Shown piece after piece: positions 1 through 48,146 of a DNA stretch of 64,000 nucleotides (its first letter is position 1; each line of letters opens with the position of its first letter). The notes beneath the pieces are model-generated. The model saw only the letters and a list, made by a program, of their open reading frames with translations. It searched no databases and had not been told where the DNA came from. The stretch is from positions 57,747-121,746 of the forward strand of contig NC_037674.1 of NCBI RefSeq assembly GCF_003255815.1. The letters run 5' to 3'. The position numbers and the translations under genes are program-made. The DNA is from Theropithecus gelada (lineage: Eukaryota; Chordata; Mammalia; Primates; Cercopithecidae).

Positions 1-86
1 GGAGGCGGAGCTTGCAGTGAGCTGAGATCCGGCCACTGCACTCCAGCCTGGGCGACAGAGCGAGACTCCGTCTCAAAGAAAAAAAA
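1..86 (+). mobile_element. AluY, 3' end (cut by window edge)
   Basis: The right-monomer end (GCTTGCAGTGAGCTGAGATC, CCTGGGCGACAGAGCG) and poly-A are followed by a (TA)n run at about 87-104. Confidence 0.9.
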
Positions 87-307
87 TATATATATATATA
101 TATAAGCCAGAATTCTCTAGTCTATTGAAATTATTGCTCTTTTTCCTTTGCATATAAACCTAAATATTAATCATTTTATTACTTTGTGTTCTACTAAACA
201 TACTGTTTAAAATAATTGCAAAGGAAATATTTTACAGCGAGAGGGAAATGAATTTGAAAGTTTACAGAAGACCACCTTTGAGTAATTGCAGTTTGCTTCT
301 GTTGTAG

Positions 308-24996
<24,689 letters not shown>

Positions 24997-25115
24997 ATGT
25001 CTTCAGTGTGAGAAATATCCCCAACTTCATCATCATACATGTACATTTCCACCATGTGCAGCTGAAAAGTGAGAATCTTTTAATTTTGGTTTATTTGTAA
25101 AACTTGTCCACTGTC

Positions 25116-25396
25116 GGCCGGGCACAGTCACTCACGCCTCTAATCCCAGCACTATGGGAGGCCAAGGCAGGCGAATCACTTGAGCCCAGGAGTTTGAGGC
25201 CAGCCTGGGTAACATGGTGAAACCCTGTGTCTACCAAAAATACAAAATGTATCCAGACGTGGTGTGTGCCTCTCTAGCTACTGAGGAGGCCTAGATGGGA
25301 GGATTACTTGAGCCCAGGAGGTCAAGACTGCAGTGAGCCATGATTGCACTACTGCAGTGCAACCTGGGTGACAGAGTGAGATCCTGACTCAAAAAG
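25116..25396 (+). mobile_element. Alu in TUBGCP5 3'UTR
   Basis: Sense-orientation Alu between the stop codon and the AATAAA. Confidence 0.87.
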
Positions 25397-25604
25397 AACC
25401 ACTTGTCTGCAGTCCAGACAGATGGATTGTAGGTGGGTTTTCTGGAGATTAGTAGATACTGTATAGAGTTGTGTACATAAAATTGTGTCAGTGCAAAGTG
25501 TATACAGGCTGTTTATATTTCCTACTGTAAGATACAGATTTATGGTACTGATATCTTTAAATATAAATTATACCATATTTTGAAAATGTAATTCTGATAT
25601 TCAA

Positions 25605-25610
25605 AATAAA
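25605..25610 (+). terminator. TUBGCP5: AATAAA polyadenylation signal
   Basis: A canonical hexamer about 610 bp after the stop, in AT-rich sequence with a T-rich stretch downstream (25621-25650). It is the first AATAAA I see after the coding end outside repeats. Confidence 0.55.
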
Positions 25611-25737
25611 GGACTTAAAATTATTTTATTATCCTTTTGCTGCTGTCCTTCAGTCACAGAAGCTTTTTATATAGAGTTTTACATGTTGTCTTCCCTAAAA
25701 GTTGTCTTAGATTTAGCTTTCCTACAAATGTTTATAT

Positions 25738-26412
25738 TTTGTCTGGGTGTAGTCTCTCAAGCCTATAATCCCAGCACTTTGAAAGGCTGAGGTGAGAGGA
25801 CTACTTGAGGCCAGGAGTTCAAGACCTGCCTAGGCAACATATGAGACCCCATCTCTACAAAAAAAACTTAAAAATTAGCCAAGGGCCAGGCGCGGTGGCT
25901 ATGCCTGTAATCCCAGCACTTTGGGAGGCTGAGGCGGACGGATCATCTGAGGTCAGGAGTTCAAGACCAGCCTGGCCAACATGGTGAAACCCAATCTCTA
26001 CTAAAAATACAAAAAATTTAGCTGGGCGTGGTGGCACACATCTGTAATCCCAGCTACTTAGGAGGCTGAGGCAGGAGAATCACTTGAACCCAGGAGGCAG
26101 AGGTTGCAGTGAGCCTAGATTGCGCCACTGCACTCCATCCTGGGTGACAGAGCAAGACTCCAAAAAAAAAAAAAAAATTAGCCAAGCATGGTGGCATGTG
26201 CCAGTGTTTCCAGCTACTTGGGAGGCTAGGGTGGGAGGACCCCTTGAGACCAGGAGGTCGAGGCTGCAGTTCCTGTGGTCCCAGCTACTTGGGAGGCTGA
26301 GGTGGGAGGATCGCTTGAGACCAGGAAATCGAGGCTGCAGTGAGCCATGATTGCATCACTGCACTCCAGCCAGGATAACAGAGCAAGACCTTGTCTCCAA
26401 CAAAAAAAAGAA
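25738..26412 (+). mobile_element. Nested plus Alus
   Basis: An older Alu (25738-25885 and 26176-26412) holds a younger one (25887-26175) flanked by aaattagccaag. Confidence 0.85.
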
Positions 26413-26462
26413 AGAAATGTTTATATGTTTTATGTGCCTGAGAAGTTCCACGTGGAAAATAG

Positions 26463-26844
<382 letters not shown>

Positions 26845-26939
26845 TGAGCAATTTTTATGAGCTAACCAGTTATATTTTGAATAAAATTATGCTTGCTATT
26901 CAATTTTTCCATATTTTCTTTTTATACTTTTTGCATGTG

Positions 26940-27445
26940 TATTAGGCTCCTCCAGATAAATGGAACAAATAGGATATAGATAGAGATATAGAAAGATTTC
27001 TCGTGAAGTAGTGGCTTATGCAGTCCTGGAGGCTGAGAAGTCCCATGGTCTGCCGTCTGCAAGCTGGAGGCCTGGGACAGCCAGTGGCATAGTTCTCGGT
27101 CAAACCTGAAGATCTAAGAACCAGGAGAGCTAGTGGTGTCCTGGGTCTGAGTTCAAGGGCTGGAGAACCAGAGAGTGCCAGTGTTGGAGGGGAGGAGAAG
27201 ATGGACATCCCAACTCAAGCAGAGAGCAAATTTGCCCTTCCTGTCTCTGCCTTTTGGTTCTATTCAGGCCCTCAGCAGATTGATCATGCTCGTCCTCACT
27301 GATGAAGGTGATCTTTGCTCATTCTGCCAATTGAAACACTAACCTCTTCCAGAAGCACAGACACAGCCCCAAGTAATGTTTTCCCAGCCATCTCAGCATC
27401 CCTTGGCCCAGTCAGGTGACACATAAAGTCAGCAACCATCACAGC
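26940..27445 (-). mobile_element. Old interspersed repeat copy (family not named)
   Basis: Starts ttaggctcctccagataaa and ends with tcaggtgacacataaagtc and aaccatcacag. I recognise it as a common dispersed repeat seen antisense but cannot name the family with confidence. Confidence 0.5.
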
Positions 27446-29508
<2,063 letters not shown>

Positions 29509-29587
29509 TATGGTTATATGAAGGACCTAGAGTAGCCAGAGTAATCTGGAAGGACAGGAGCAATGTTAGAGGACTTACATTATCTGA

Positions 29588-29896
<309 letters not shown>

Positions 29897-30171
29897 GATT
29901 TCAAGGCTTTTTAAAGCTAGAGTAATCAATATAGTATGGTACTGGCAAAACGATACACAAATAGATCAATGAAGCAGAATAGAGTCCAGAAATACACGGT
30001 CAATTGAGGTTTTTCTTTTTACTAAGACACCAAAAAATGTACTGGAGAAAGGAAAATGTTTAAATAACTAGTGCTGGAACTAGATAACTGTAAAAGAAAA
30101 GTGAACTTTTACCTCATATCATAAACAAGAATTAATTTGACATGCACCACGGACTTCAATGTGAAAGCTGG

Positions 30172-30805
<634 letters not shown>

Positions 30806-30896
30806 TTAGAACTAGAAAGCTTCTAGAAGCAAACATGGGAAAGTAACACCACAAACTTGGGGTAGGCAAAGATTTCTTACATAAATTCAAAAAAGG

Positions 30897-31208
<312 letters not shown>

Positions 31209-31384
31209 TCACCAAAAAACATTGCTAGGAAAATGGTAATACAGGCCATACACTGGGAGAGAACATTTCCCCTGGCCCTTTTCAGGAACCATGTCATGCC
31301 CAGAGGCAACCACTGTTGCCCAGGGTATCCAGCAGTAACCATGTTCAGAGTGTATGAAGGCATTTACAATTAGTAAGACAAGCT

Positions 31385-31992
31385 TTTTTTTTTTTCATTG
31401 ATGCAAGATCTTGCTCTGTTGCCCAGGCTGGAGTGCAGTGACACAGTCTTGGCTCACTGAAGCCTCGACCTCCCAGGCTCAAGCACTCCTCCCTCAGCCT
31501 CCTGAGTAGTTGAGACTACAGGTATGCACCACCATACACGGCCAATCTCTCTTTTTTTTTTTTTTTAAGAGATGGGTTTTCAGCCAGGTGCAGTGGCTCA
31601 TGCCTGTAATCCTAGCACTTTGGGAGGCTGAGGCGGGCCGATCACTTGAGGCCAGGAGTTCAAGACCCACCTGGCCAACGTGGTAAAACTCTACTAAAAA
31701 CACAAAAAATAGCTGGGTATGGTGGCAGGCACCTGTAGTCCCAGCTACTCTGGGGAGGCTGAGGCATGAGAATTGCTTAAACCTGGGAGGTGGAGGTGGA
31801 AGTCAGCCAAGATCACACAACACCACTATAGCCTGGGTGACAGAGTGAGACTCTGATTGAAAAAGAAAAAAATAAAAAAGACGAGGTCTCACCATGTTCC
31901 CTGGCTGATCTGAATTCCTGGGCCCAAGTAGTCCTCTGGCCTCAGCCTCCCAAAGTGCTGGGATTACAGGTGTACGCCACTGCACCCGGCCC
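31385..31992. mobile_element. Plus Alu inserted into a minus Alu
   Basis: The outer minus Alu (31385-31580 and 31882-31992) is split by a plus Alu (31582-31881). Confidence 0.85.
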
Positions 31993-32092
31993 AGGACATT
32001 TTTTTAATGAGCACAAAGAGTCAAGGAAGGCACAATTAAACCACACGAGCACCACAGCCTCTGGCATGGCTAAAATAAAAAGACCAGCATGT

Positions 32093-32409
<317 letters not shown>

Positions 32410-32856
32410 TCAAGGATTTAGAGCAACTGGAAATTACAAGATGGTACAAGCACTTGGGGAAACTATATGGCATTTTCTCACCAAGGTTAACATGTATCTA
32501 CCCCTGAGAAGCAGCAGTTCACCCTTAGGTATTTATCCAAGAGGAATTTTTTAATGAGTCCACGCAGAGATTTGTATCTGAATATTCATAAGAGCTAAAA
32601 GCTAGAAACATCCTGATGACCGTGAAGAGGTAGATGGATCAACAATGAAGTATATGCACGCAGTGGAATGCAATTCAGCTGTGAAAACGCACAGCAAATC
32701 CACATAACAACATAAGGGAATTCCAGGAACTTTATGCCGGAAAAAAAGCCAGACTTAAAAGGATCCGTTATTTAACTGGTAAAACTAGTCTCCAGTGATA
32801 GAAATTCCAACAGTGGTTGTCTCTGGGCCATGGCGTGTTACCTGAAAGGGGGTTAG

Positions 32857-33286
<430 letters not shown>

Positions 33287-33343
33287 AACAACTGGAAATT
33301 TCTTACATTACTGGTGGAAATGCAGATGGTACAGCCAATTTGG

Positions 33344-34156
33344 TTTTTTTTGGGTTTTGTTTTGTTGGTTTTTTTTGTTGTTTTTTTGTTTTGTTTTGTT
33401 TTGTTTTTTGAGACAGAGCCTCCCTCTGTCACCTAGCCTGGATTGCAGTGGTGCAGCCTCACCTGGAGTGTGTTTTCGGATGACTTTCCTAGCAGCACAT
33501 CCCAGGAGGTTTCTTAGGCCATACAGTGTCTTTAAAGCTGCAGGTGGCTTTGGGCCAGGTGCCCTCCGATGGGGGCCACGAACAAAGTGGAGCCGGACAC
33601 CAGCACGGCGCTTCCCAACAGAATCCAGGGGTCACTTCTGCTTTTATAATTGAATAAGTAAAACAGCATCTGAATGATCTTTTAATTTGTATTTCTTTTA
33701 TTTTTAAAATTTTTGTTTTATTTATTTTATTTTATTTTATTTTTTTGAGACACAGTCTCGCTCTGTCGCCCAGGCTGGAGTGCAATGGCACAATCTCAGC
33801 TCACCTCAACCTCTGCCTTGCGGGTTCAAGTGATTCTCCTGCCCTAGTCTCCTGAGTGGCTGGGACCACAGATGCACGCCAGCATGCCCAGCTAATTTTT
33901 GTATTTTTAACAGAGACGGGGTCTCACCATGTTGGCCAGGCTGTTCTTGAACTCGACCTCAAGTGATCCATCCACCTCGGCCTCCCAAGGTGCTGGGATT
34001 ACAGGCGTGAGCCACCACCCCCGGCCTTATTTTTAAAATATAGATGGGGTCTCGCTATGTTCCCCGAGGTGGTCTCAAACTTTGGGGCTCAAGCACAATC
34101 CTGCATTGGCCTCCCAAAGTGCTGAGATTACAGGTGTGAGCCGCTGTGCCCAGCCT
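33344..34156 (-). mobile_element. Chimeric Alu with foreign insert and nested AluS
   Basis: The whole block is flanked by an exact 17-bp duplication tggtacagccaatttgg (33327-33343 and 34157-34173). On the minus strand it has an Alu 5' start and left monomer (34156-34027), a nested Alu (34025-33715, flanked by ttatttttaaaat), about 200 bp of non-Alu sequence (33690-33470), then the right-monomer end and poly-A (33465-33344). Confidence 0.75.
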
Positions 34157-34473
34157 TGGTACAGCCAATTTGGAAGAGTTTTTCAGTTTTTTACACTGTT
34201 AAACATATCTGTATTAAACATATTTTTACAGTGTTAAACAACTTCTCACCCAGCAATCTCACTCCTAGGTGTTTACCCAAGAGAAATGAAATGTATATTC
34301 AGACAGAAACCTGTACACAAATGTTTGTAGTGGTTTTACGAATAAGTGCCAAAACTAGAAACGGTCCACATGACCATCAACTGGTGAATGAATAAACAGC
34401 TTCAAGTTACCCAGTGGAACACTGCGTGGAAAGGAAACAGGACCTTGTAACAACTTGGATGAGTCTCAAACTG

Positions 34474-34599
34474 CTTGAGTTTTCTGAATGAGAAGACATC
34501 TTTACACTGAATGTAACAAAGCTGTTCCTTTGCTCATGTGCATGGAACAGCTAAGGCCATGCTGCACATTGCCCTATCCTGTGTGTAAAATGGACTGGG
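34474..34599. repeat. Second arm of dispersed ~125-bp pair
   Basis: Related to 28718-28840 in the same orientation with substitutions and small gaps. It begins abruptly at the end of L1 sequence and ends at an Alu. Confidence 0.65.
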
Positions 34600-34905
34600 A
34601 CCAGGCGCGGTGGCTCACGCCTGTAATCCCGGCATTTTGGGAGGCCAAGGCAGGTGGATCATTTGAGGTCAGGAGTTCGAGACCAACCCGGCCAACATGG
34701 TGAAACCCCATCTCTACTAAAAATACCAAAAAAAATTAGCCAGGCGTGGTAGTGGGCACCTCTAATCCCAGCTACTTGGGAGGATGAGGCAGGACAATCG
34801 CTTGAAACTGGGAGGCAGAGTTGCAGTGAGCCGAGATCACACCATTGCACTCCAGCCTGGGCAACAAGAGCAAAACTTCATCCTAAAAAAGAAGAAGAAA
34901 AAAAA
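34600..34905 (+). mobile_element. Alu
   Basis: Full-length plus Alu with a gaagaagaaaa tail. Confidence 0.88.
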
Positions 34906-34999
34906 CCTACTGTTGGAGAGATTCTGTGAGACACACCCTTAATCTATCCACAGAGCCTTTAGTGTCGCTAACGGGTACTCTGAGGCACCATTTTTTTGA

Positions 35000-36334
<1,335 letters not shown>

Positions 36335-36530
36335 TTATTAGGTATATTCTGTCCTATCCACGTAACTTCAAGTAACAGCAGGGCTCAAATTTCTGCTGCT
36401 ACTTAGTGAAAGTCTTCCTTCAATTTCCAATAACATTTTTCTCACTTTCTTTTAAGCCTTCTTCAGCAATGTCCTCAAAGTCCAAAGTCTAAGAACAGTG
36501 TGTTCAAAGCACTTTCGTGTCATCAACACT

Positions 36531-36946
36531 CTCCTCAAACCCTGGTCTCAGAGCCACGCCCCCTTCCTCAAACCCGGACCCAGAGCCACGCCCCCTTCCT
36601 CAAACCCTGGTCCCAGAGCCACGCCCCCTTCCTCAAACCCGGACACAGAGCCACGCCCACTTCCTCAAACCCGGTCCCAGAGCCACGCCCACTTCCTCAA
36701 ACCCGGACACAGCCACGCCCACTTCCTCAAACCCGGTCCCAGAGCCACGCCCCCTTCCTCAAACCCGGACACAGAGCCACGCCCCCTTCCTCAAACCCGG
36801 ACACAGAGCCACGCCCACTTCCTCAAACCCGGCCCCAGAGCCACGCCCACTTCCTCAAACCCAGCCCCAGAGCCACGCCCACTTCCTCAAACCCGGACAC
36901 AGAGCCACGCCCACTTCCTCAAACCCGGTCCCAGAGCCACGCCCAC
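36531..36946. repeat. 32-bp minisatellite, 13 units
   Basis: Thirteen head-to-tail units: ten of 32 bp, two of 33 bp (units 1 and 3) and one of 30 bp (unit 6). Each starts ttcctcaaaccc and ends with agccacgcccac or agccacgccccc. The variable middle is gacacag, gtcccag, gacccag or ccccag. Unit order is not a simple block duplication. CCACGCCC in every unit resembles a KLF/Sp CACCC box. The array is directly abutting, without spacers. Confidence 0.95.
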
Positions 36947-37439
36947 TTAGGTTTTGCTGCAGCAGCATCTCCTCTCTGTACCGAAATCTGTGTGTCCAAG
37001 AGCAGAGCCATTAATATGCATGTGAGACATACATACATGTATATGTGTGTGTATATGTATCACCCATAGATACTGGTAATCGTGGACTTGCTGCGGGCTT
37101 TGCTCTTACACAGTTAATTGTGTAAACTGATTAATCCGTGTCCATAGGGCTGCCTATTGTCTGCATTCGCTGCTGGAGCCTGCTGTCCACAAGGCTTGCG
37201 TCAGGAAAGGAAGATGGATGTAAAGTGAGAGGAAGGAACAAGCTGGCATGCCCATTGTGTGCTGGGGCCCCGCAGCGGGGACCCAAACCTGCCTCCGTTC
37301 TTGCTGCTTCTGGCCTTGGTGGTGTGGAGGTGCTGCAGAGCCTAGGGCCTCTCATCGTGACGACGAGCCAGAGGCCTCCTTCGGGAGCCAGAGGATCCAG
37401 AGAGTCAACGAAAATAAAACTTCAGACTGTCTGATTTAT

Positions 37440-37440
<1 letters not shown>
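36947..37440. other. Intergenic sequence, unassigned
   Basis: Includes a short tg/ta-rich run near 37035-37060. No gene, no recognised repeat. Confidence 0.4.
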
Positions 37441-38270
<830 letters not shown>

Positions 38271-38393
38271 TGGCCATGGTGGTGGTAACAGTGTAAGCTG
38301 TCGGACAAACACAGCCACAGCTCCCTGCCTCTCCCCAAGCCTCCGCCAACGCCTCCCTCCTGGTCTTCCGGAAACACAGGAAGAAGAACTCTA

Positions 38394-38769
<376 letters not shown>

Positions 38770-38796
38770 AGTAATTTATTATAAGGAAGTCCTTAT

Positions 38797-39288
38797 ACTG
38801 TTGCCTGTGGCTGCTGTAACACATTACCATAAACCTGGTGGCTTAAAACAACAGATATTCATTCTCTTGAAGTTCTGGAGGCCCGAAGGCCAAAATTAAA
38901 GGAGCGATAGGGCCGTGCCCCCTCTATTCTCTGCCTCCCCAGTTTCTGGGGGCTGCCAGCATTCTGTGACTGTGACTGTGTGGCTGCTTCACTCCCCTCT
39001 GTGTTCACACTGCCTCTTTCTGTGTCTGCTCTCTGCGCGTCTCTTGTAAGCACACTGTTTATTGGATTTAGGGCCCCTTCGGATAATCTAAGATGATTCC
39101 ATCTCAATAACTTAGTCATATCTGCTAAGACCCTTTTTCTTCATGTAAGGTAACTCTTAAGTCTGTCAGGACTTCTATAACAAAGCACCATAGACTGGGT
39201 GGCTATAAACAGAAGAAATGTATTACTCACAGTTCTGGAAGCTGAGCACCCAAGATCACGGCACCACAGAGTCGGTGTCTGGTGAGGG
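38797..39288 (-). mobile_element. LTR block copy A (MaLR-like, antisense)
   Basis: Two adjacent antisense MaLR-like LTR ends: ctgctgtaacacattacc with ggcttaaaacaaca, and ctataacaaagcaccatag with gactgggtggctataaac. It matches 41289-42093 along its length apart from an Alu there, and stops at gtctggtgaggg. Confidence 0.65.
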
Positions 39289-40171
39289 AATGGAGGAATT
39301 TGAATCCAAAAATGCATGCTGTGTTGCATGCTGTGTTTCACGCTGGAGGAGAGCCGTCTCCCTGTTCCGCTGCTGTTTGTTTCTCTGCCTGTTACTTCTG
39401 CTTTCTCACCTGTCCTTGCTGTGCTTTTCCTGTAGTGGTTGGAGGGTGGATGCTCACAGATTCCAAACGCACGTGACCAGTTCTTGGCTCCAGCCTTGGC
39501 CTGGGTTCCCCAGAAATACAACCTGAGACAAAGCCATAGGTGCCTCCACTCCGAGATAGGGCGCGGTGCCCGTAGTGGGAGTCAGAGAGTGCTCTAGCAG
39601 GAGGAGGAGAGAGATGGAGGAGGAGGGGGAGAGCTGGTGGATGTGGGGCCATCTCAGTAAGCTGGCGCTGCTCAGTGTGCCTGCTCCGCCTCTCAGGATG
39701 TCCCTAGAAGCCATGTGGACTGCATCAGGAAGGAAAGAGGAATCTGCCTGTGAGTGCCTCTCGTTAGTCAAAGGTGCAGGGAATGTTAAGTCTCTGCACA
39801 ACCGCATGGGTCATGTGTGATTTCAGAGGACTCTGATGTCTCCTGGTGACAGGGAAGCCCCAGGGCAGGAGGTGAGAGATCCAGGCGGGCACCAGGGAGA
39901 CCTGCAGTTGGGTTCTTGGTTGGAGTCCATGTATTTTCACTGCAGAAGAAACCAAAGTCCTGAAGATAGGCTGTGATGTGAGTGAGAAAGTTCCAACTCT
40001 GAACTCCCATCCAAGGTTCCCAGGGCGAGTCAGCTCGGGTCAGGTGCCCACTCCAGCTTGAACAAGGTGTGGCAAGAAGTAAGAGATCAGGTTGTACAAA
40101 TATAGCAGCTGAGATCATACTACTGTGGAATGGCGGGATCAGTTGAGCAGGAATTAAAGTTCCTCCTGGTT
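39289..40171. other. Intergenic, unassigned
   Basis: Contains a purine-rich run near 39598-39640 and scattered short ORFs. No gene supported. Confidence 0.4.
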
Positions 40172-40318
40172 GGCTGGGCACATGGCTCACACCTGTACTC
40201 CCGGCACTTTGGTAGGCCCAGGTGGGAGGATCCCTGGAGGCCAGGAGTTCAAGGCCAACCTGGACAACAAAGTGAGACCCTGTCTCTAGAGACATAAATA
40301 AATAATAAATTTAAAAAA
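40172..40318 (+). mobile_element. Alu monomer
   Basis: Left-monomer-like copy ending with ataaataaataataaattt. Confidence 0.8.
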
Positions 40319-40741
40319 CAGACCAAGACAAGTGTGATTTAAGGGGATATGTATGGGTGCCAAGTTAACAAAGGGTGGGTTGTGGTGGTCTTTTTATTGT
40401 GTCAACCTGGTGAGGCTACTGTCCCAGCTGTTCTATCAAACACACACCCCGTGTTGCTAGAAGGTATTTACTGGATGTGATTAAATTTCATATCAGTTGA
40501 CTTTAAGTAAAGGAGATGATGCCAGACAGGCCAGCTGGGCCTGATTCAATGAGTTGGAGGACCTTGAGGCAGAGCTCCAGCTTCCTGAGAGAAGGCGGAA
40601 TGGTAGCCCCAAAGCTGTCTGCTTCATAATTCCTGGGCCGTGTGACTATGTCAGTTTACATGGCAAGAGGAGAATTAAAATTGCAGATGGAATTAAGGCT
40701 GCTAGTCAACTGACTGGAGATAGAGACGTTACCCTGTATTA

Positions 40742-42093
<1,352 letters not shown>

Positions 42094-42313
42094 CCCGGTG
42101 TCTGGTTCTCAGTGGCTGTTGTCAGGCTGTGTCTTCACATGGCAGAAAGGACAAGGCATTTCTCTGGGGTGTCTCTTATAAGGGCACACATCCCACTCAT
42201 GAGGACTCTACCCTTGTGACCTGTCACCTCCCAAAGGCCTTGCCTCCTAATACCATCACCTTGGTGATGGGGTTTCAACACAGTAGTAACATTCACAAGT
42301 TCCAGGGATTTGA

Positions 42314-42639
<326 letters not shown>

Positions 42640-42727
42640 TGGGGGATGCTCCTTCAGTTTACCAGAGCCACTAAATTTGTAGTAATTTGTCGTGACCATG
42701 ACAGAAACCTAAAAACAGGACAGTAAC

Positions 42728-43153
<426 letters not shown>

Positions 43154-43239
43154 TGACTGACATAATATGCCTGTGTCAATATCAGCCTGACAAAGATGCA
43201 GAATATTTCCAAGTCCCCAGAAGTTTCCCACACACCTTT

Positions 43240-44074
<835 letters not shown>

Positions 44075-44119
44075 CTACTTGTATATCCATTCTCTTCCCC
44101 TTTTAAAAACTTTTTTTCA

Positions 44120-44424
44120 GGCCGGGCGCGGTGGCTCAAGCCTGTAATCCCAGCACTTTGGGAGGCCGAGGCGGGTGGATCACGAGGTCAGGAGATCGAG
44201 ACCATCCCTGGCTAACATGGTGAAACCCCGTCTCTACTAAAAATACAAAAAAAAAAAAACTAGCCGGGCGTGGTGGCGGCGCCTGTAGTCCCAGCTACTC
44301 GGAGGCTGAGGCAGGAGAATGGCGTGAACCCAGGAGGCAGAGCTTGCAGTGAGCCGAGATCGTGCCACTGCACCCCAGCCTGGGCGACACAGCGAGACTC
44401 CGTCTAAAAAAAAAAAAAAAAAAA
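44120..44424 (+). mobile_element. AluY
   Basis: Flanked by actttttttcag on both sides. Confidence 0.92.
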
Positions 44425-44537
44425 CACCACTTTTTTTCAGTATTTAATGTTTTGATTTTTGTGTGGTAAAATACATATAAAATTTACCATCTTAGCCATT
44501 TTCAGTGCATAGTTAAGTCTATTTACATTGCTGTGTA

Positions 44538-44842
44538 GACCGGGTGCGGTGGCTTATGCCTATAATCTCAGCACTTTGGGAGGCCGAGGCGGGCGGATCA
44601 TGAGGTCAGGAGATCGAGACCATCCTGGCTAACTCAGTGAAAACCCGTCTCTACTAAAAATACAAAAACTAGCCGGGCGTGGTGGCGGGCGCCTGTAGTC
44701 CCAGCTACTCGGGAGGCTGAGGCAGGAGAATGGTGTGAACCCAGGAAGGGAGCTTGCAGTGAGCCGAGATGGTGCCACTGCACTCCAGCCTGGGTGACAA
44801 AGCGAGACTCCATCTCTAAAAAAACAAAACAAAACAAAAAAC
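44538..44842 (+). mobile_element. AluY
   Basis: Flanked by acattgctgtgta on both sides. Confidence 0.92.
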
Positions 44843-45145
44843 ACATTGCTGTGTAACTGCCACCGCTATCCATCTCCAGAAATCTTTTCATCCTGCAGAC
44901 CTGGAACCCTGTACCCATTACATAACTCCCATTTCCCCTTCTCCAGACCCTGGCAACCACCATCCCACTTTCTGTCTCCCAAATGTAACTCCCTAGGCAC
45001 CTCGTCTGAGTGCAGTCACACGGTGCGTCTCCGTTTGTGCCTGGCCCATTTCATTTCGCACAGTGTCCTCAAGGTTCGTCCATGTGGCAGCACGTGACAG
45101 TTTCTGCACTTTTAAAATCTGAATAATATTCCATCATATGGATAA

Positions 45146-45813
<668 letters not shown>

Positions 45814-45921
45814 TGAGTAATATTCCATTATACGAACCGTATTTGTTTATCCATTCTCCTATTTGTGCACTTTGGGTTGTTTCTAGTTTTATAAATAAGC
45901 TGGTAAAAATATTCATTATAC

Positions 45922-46222
<301 letters not shown>

Positions 46223-46318
46223 AGAGAGACAAAAAAAGAATAGTCATTATATAAGTTTTTGTGCAGAGATTAATTTGTATTTCTATTAGGTAAATACTTA
46301 GAAGTAGAATTACCATCA

Positions 46319-46740
<422 letters not shown>

Positions 46741-47009
46741 TCATTGTATTGTTGCCCGGGTTCTTTACATATTCTGGACACAATAATATGTTCTTTACAT
46801 ATTCTGGAGAGAATTCTTTACATATTCTCTCTGTCTGTTACATGTACTGCAGTATTGTCTTGTAATATTGTCTATGCCTTTTCACTCTTTTAACATTATC
46901 TTTTGATGAGAAATTTTAAATTTCGATCAAATCAATTTATGATTTTTTTCTAAAGGTACTAACCCTATATTTTTGAGAAATCTTGCCTACCTCTACTCTA
47001 CAGTTATGA

Positions 47010-47386
<377 letters not shown>

Positions 47387-47492
47387 AGTCAGTCACTTTT
47401 TGTACATGCTGTTGGGGAGGAGGTTGAGTTTCAGTTTTTCCACATCGTTATGCAGTTATTCTAGTACCATTTTTTTAAAAAAAATTTTCTTT

Positions 47493-48146
<654 letters not shown>

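Larger units (their letters stand above)
24997..25625 (+). other. TUBGCP5: TUBGCP5 3'UTR (probable extent)
   Basis: This runs from the stop codon to about 15 bp past the AATAAA at 25605-25610. The middle is a plus-orientation Alu (25116-25396). The end point is inferred from the signal only; alternative polyadenylation cannot be judged here. Confidence 0.6.

Noticed and set aside
36531..36946. CRISPR-like direct repeats
   Set aside because: The units abut with no unique spacers and the context is a primate genome; this is a minisatellite.
36498..37069. Open frames of 150-189 residues across the minisatellite
   Set aside because: All three forward frames are open because the unit lacks stops and its length is not a multiple of three. 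The peptides simply repeat the unit.
37138..37434. 98-residue frame in intergenic DNA
   Set aside because: No homology recognised, no promoter or splice context, and an overlapping minus frame is equally open.
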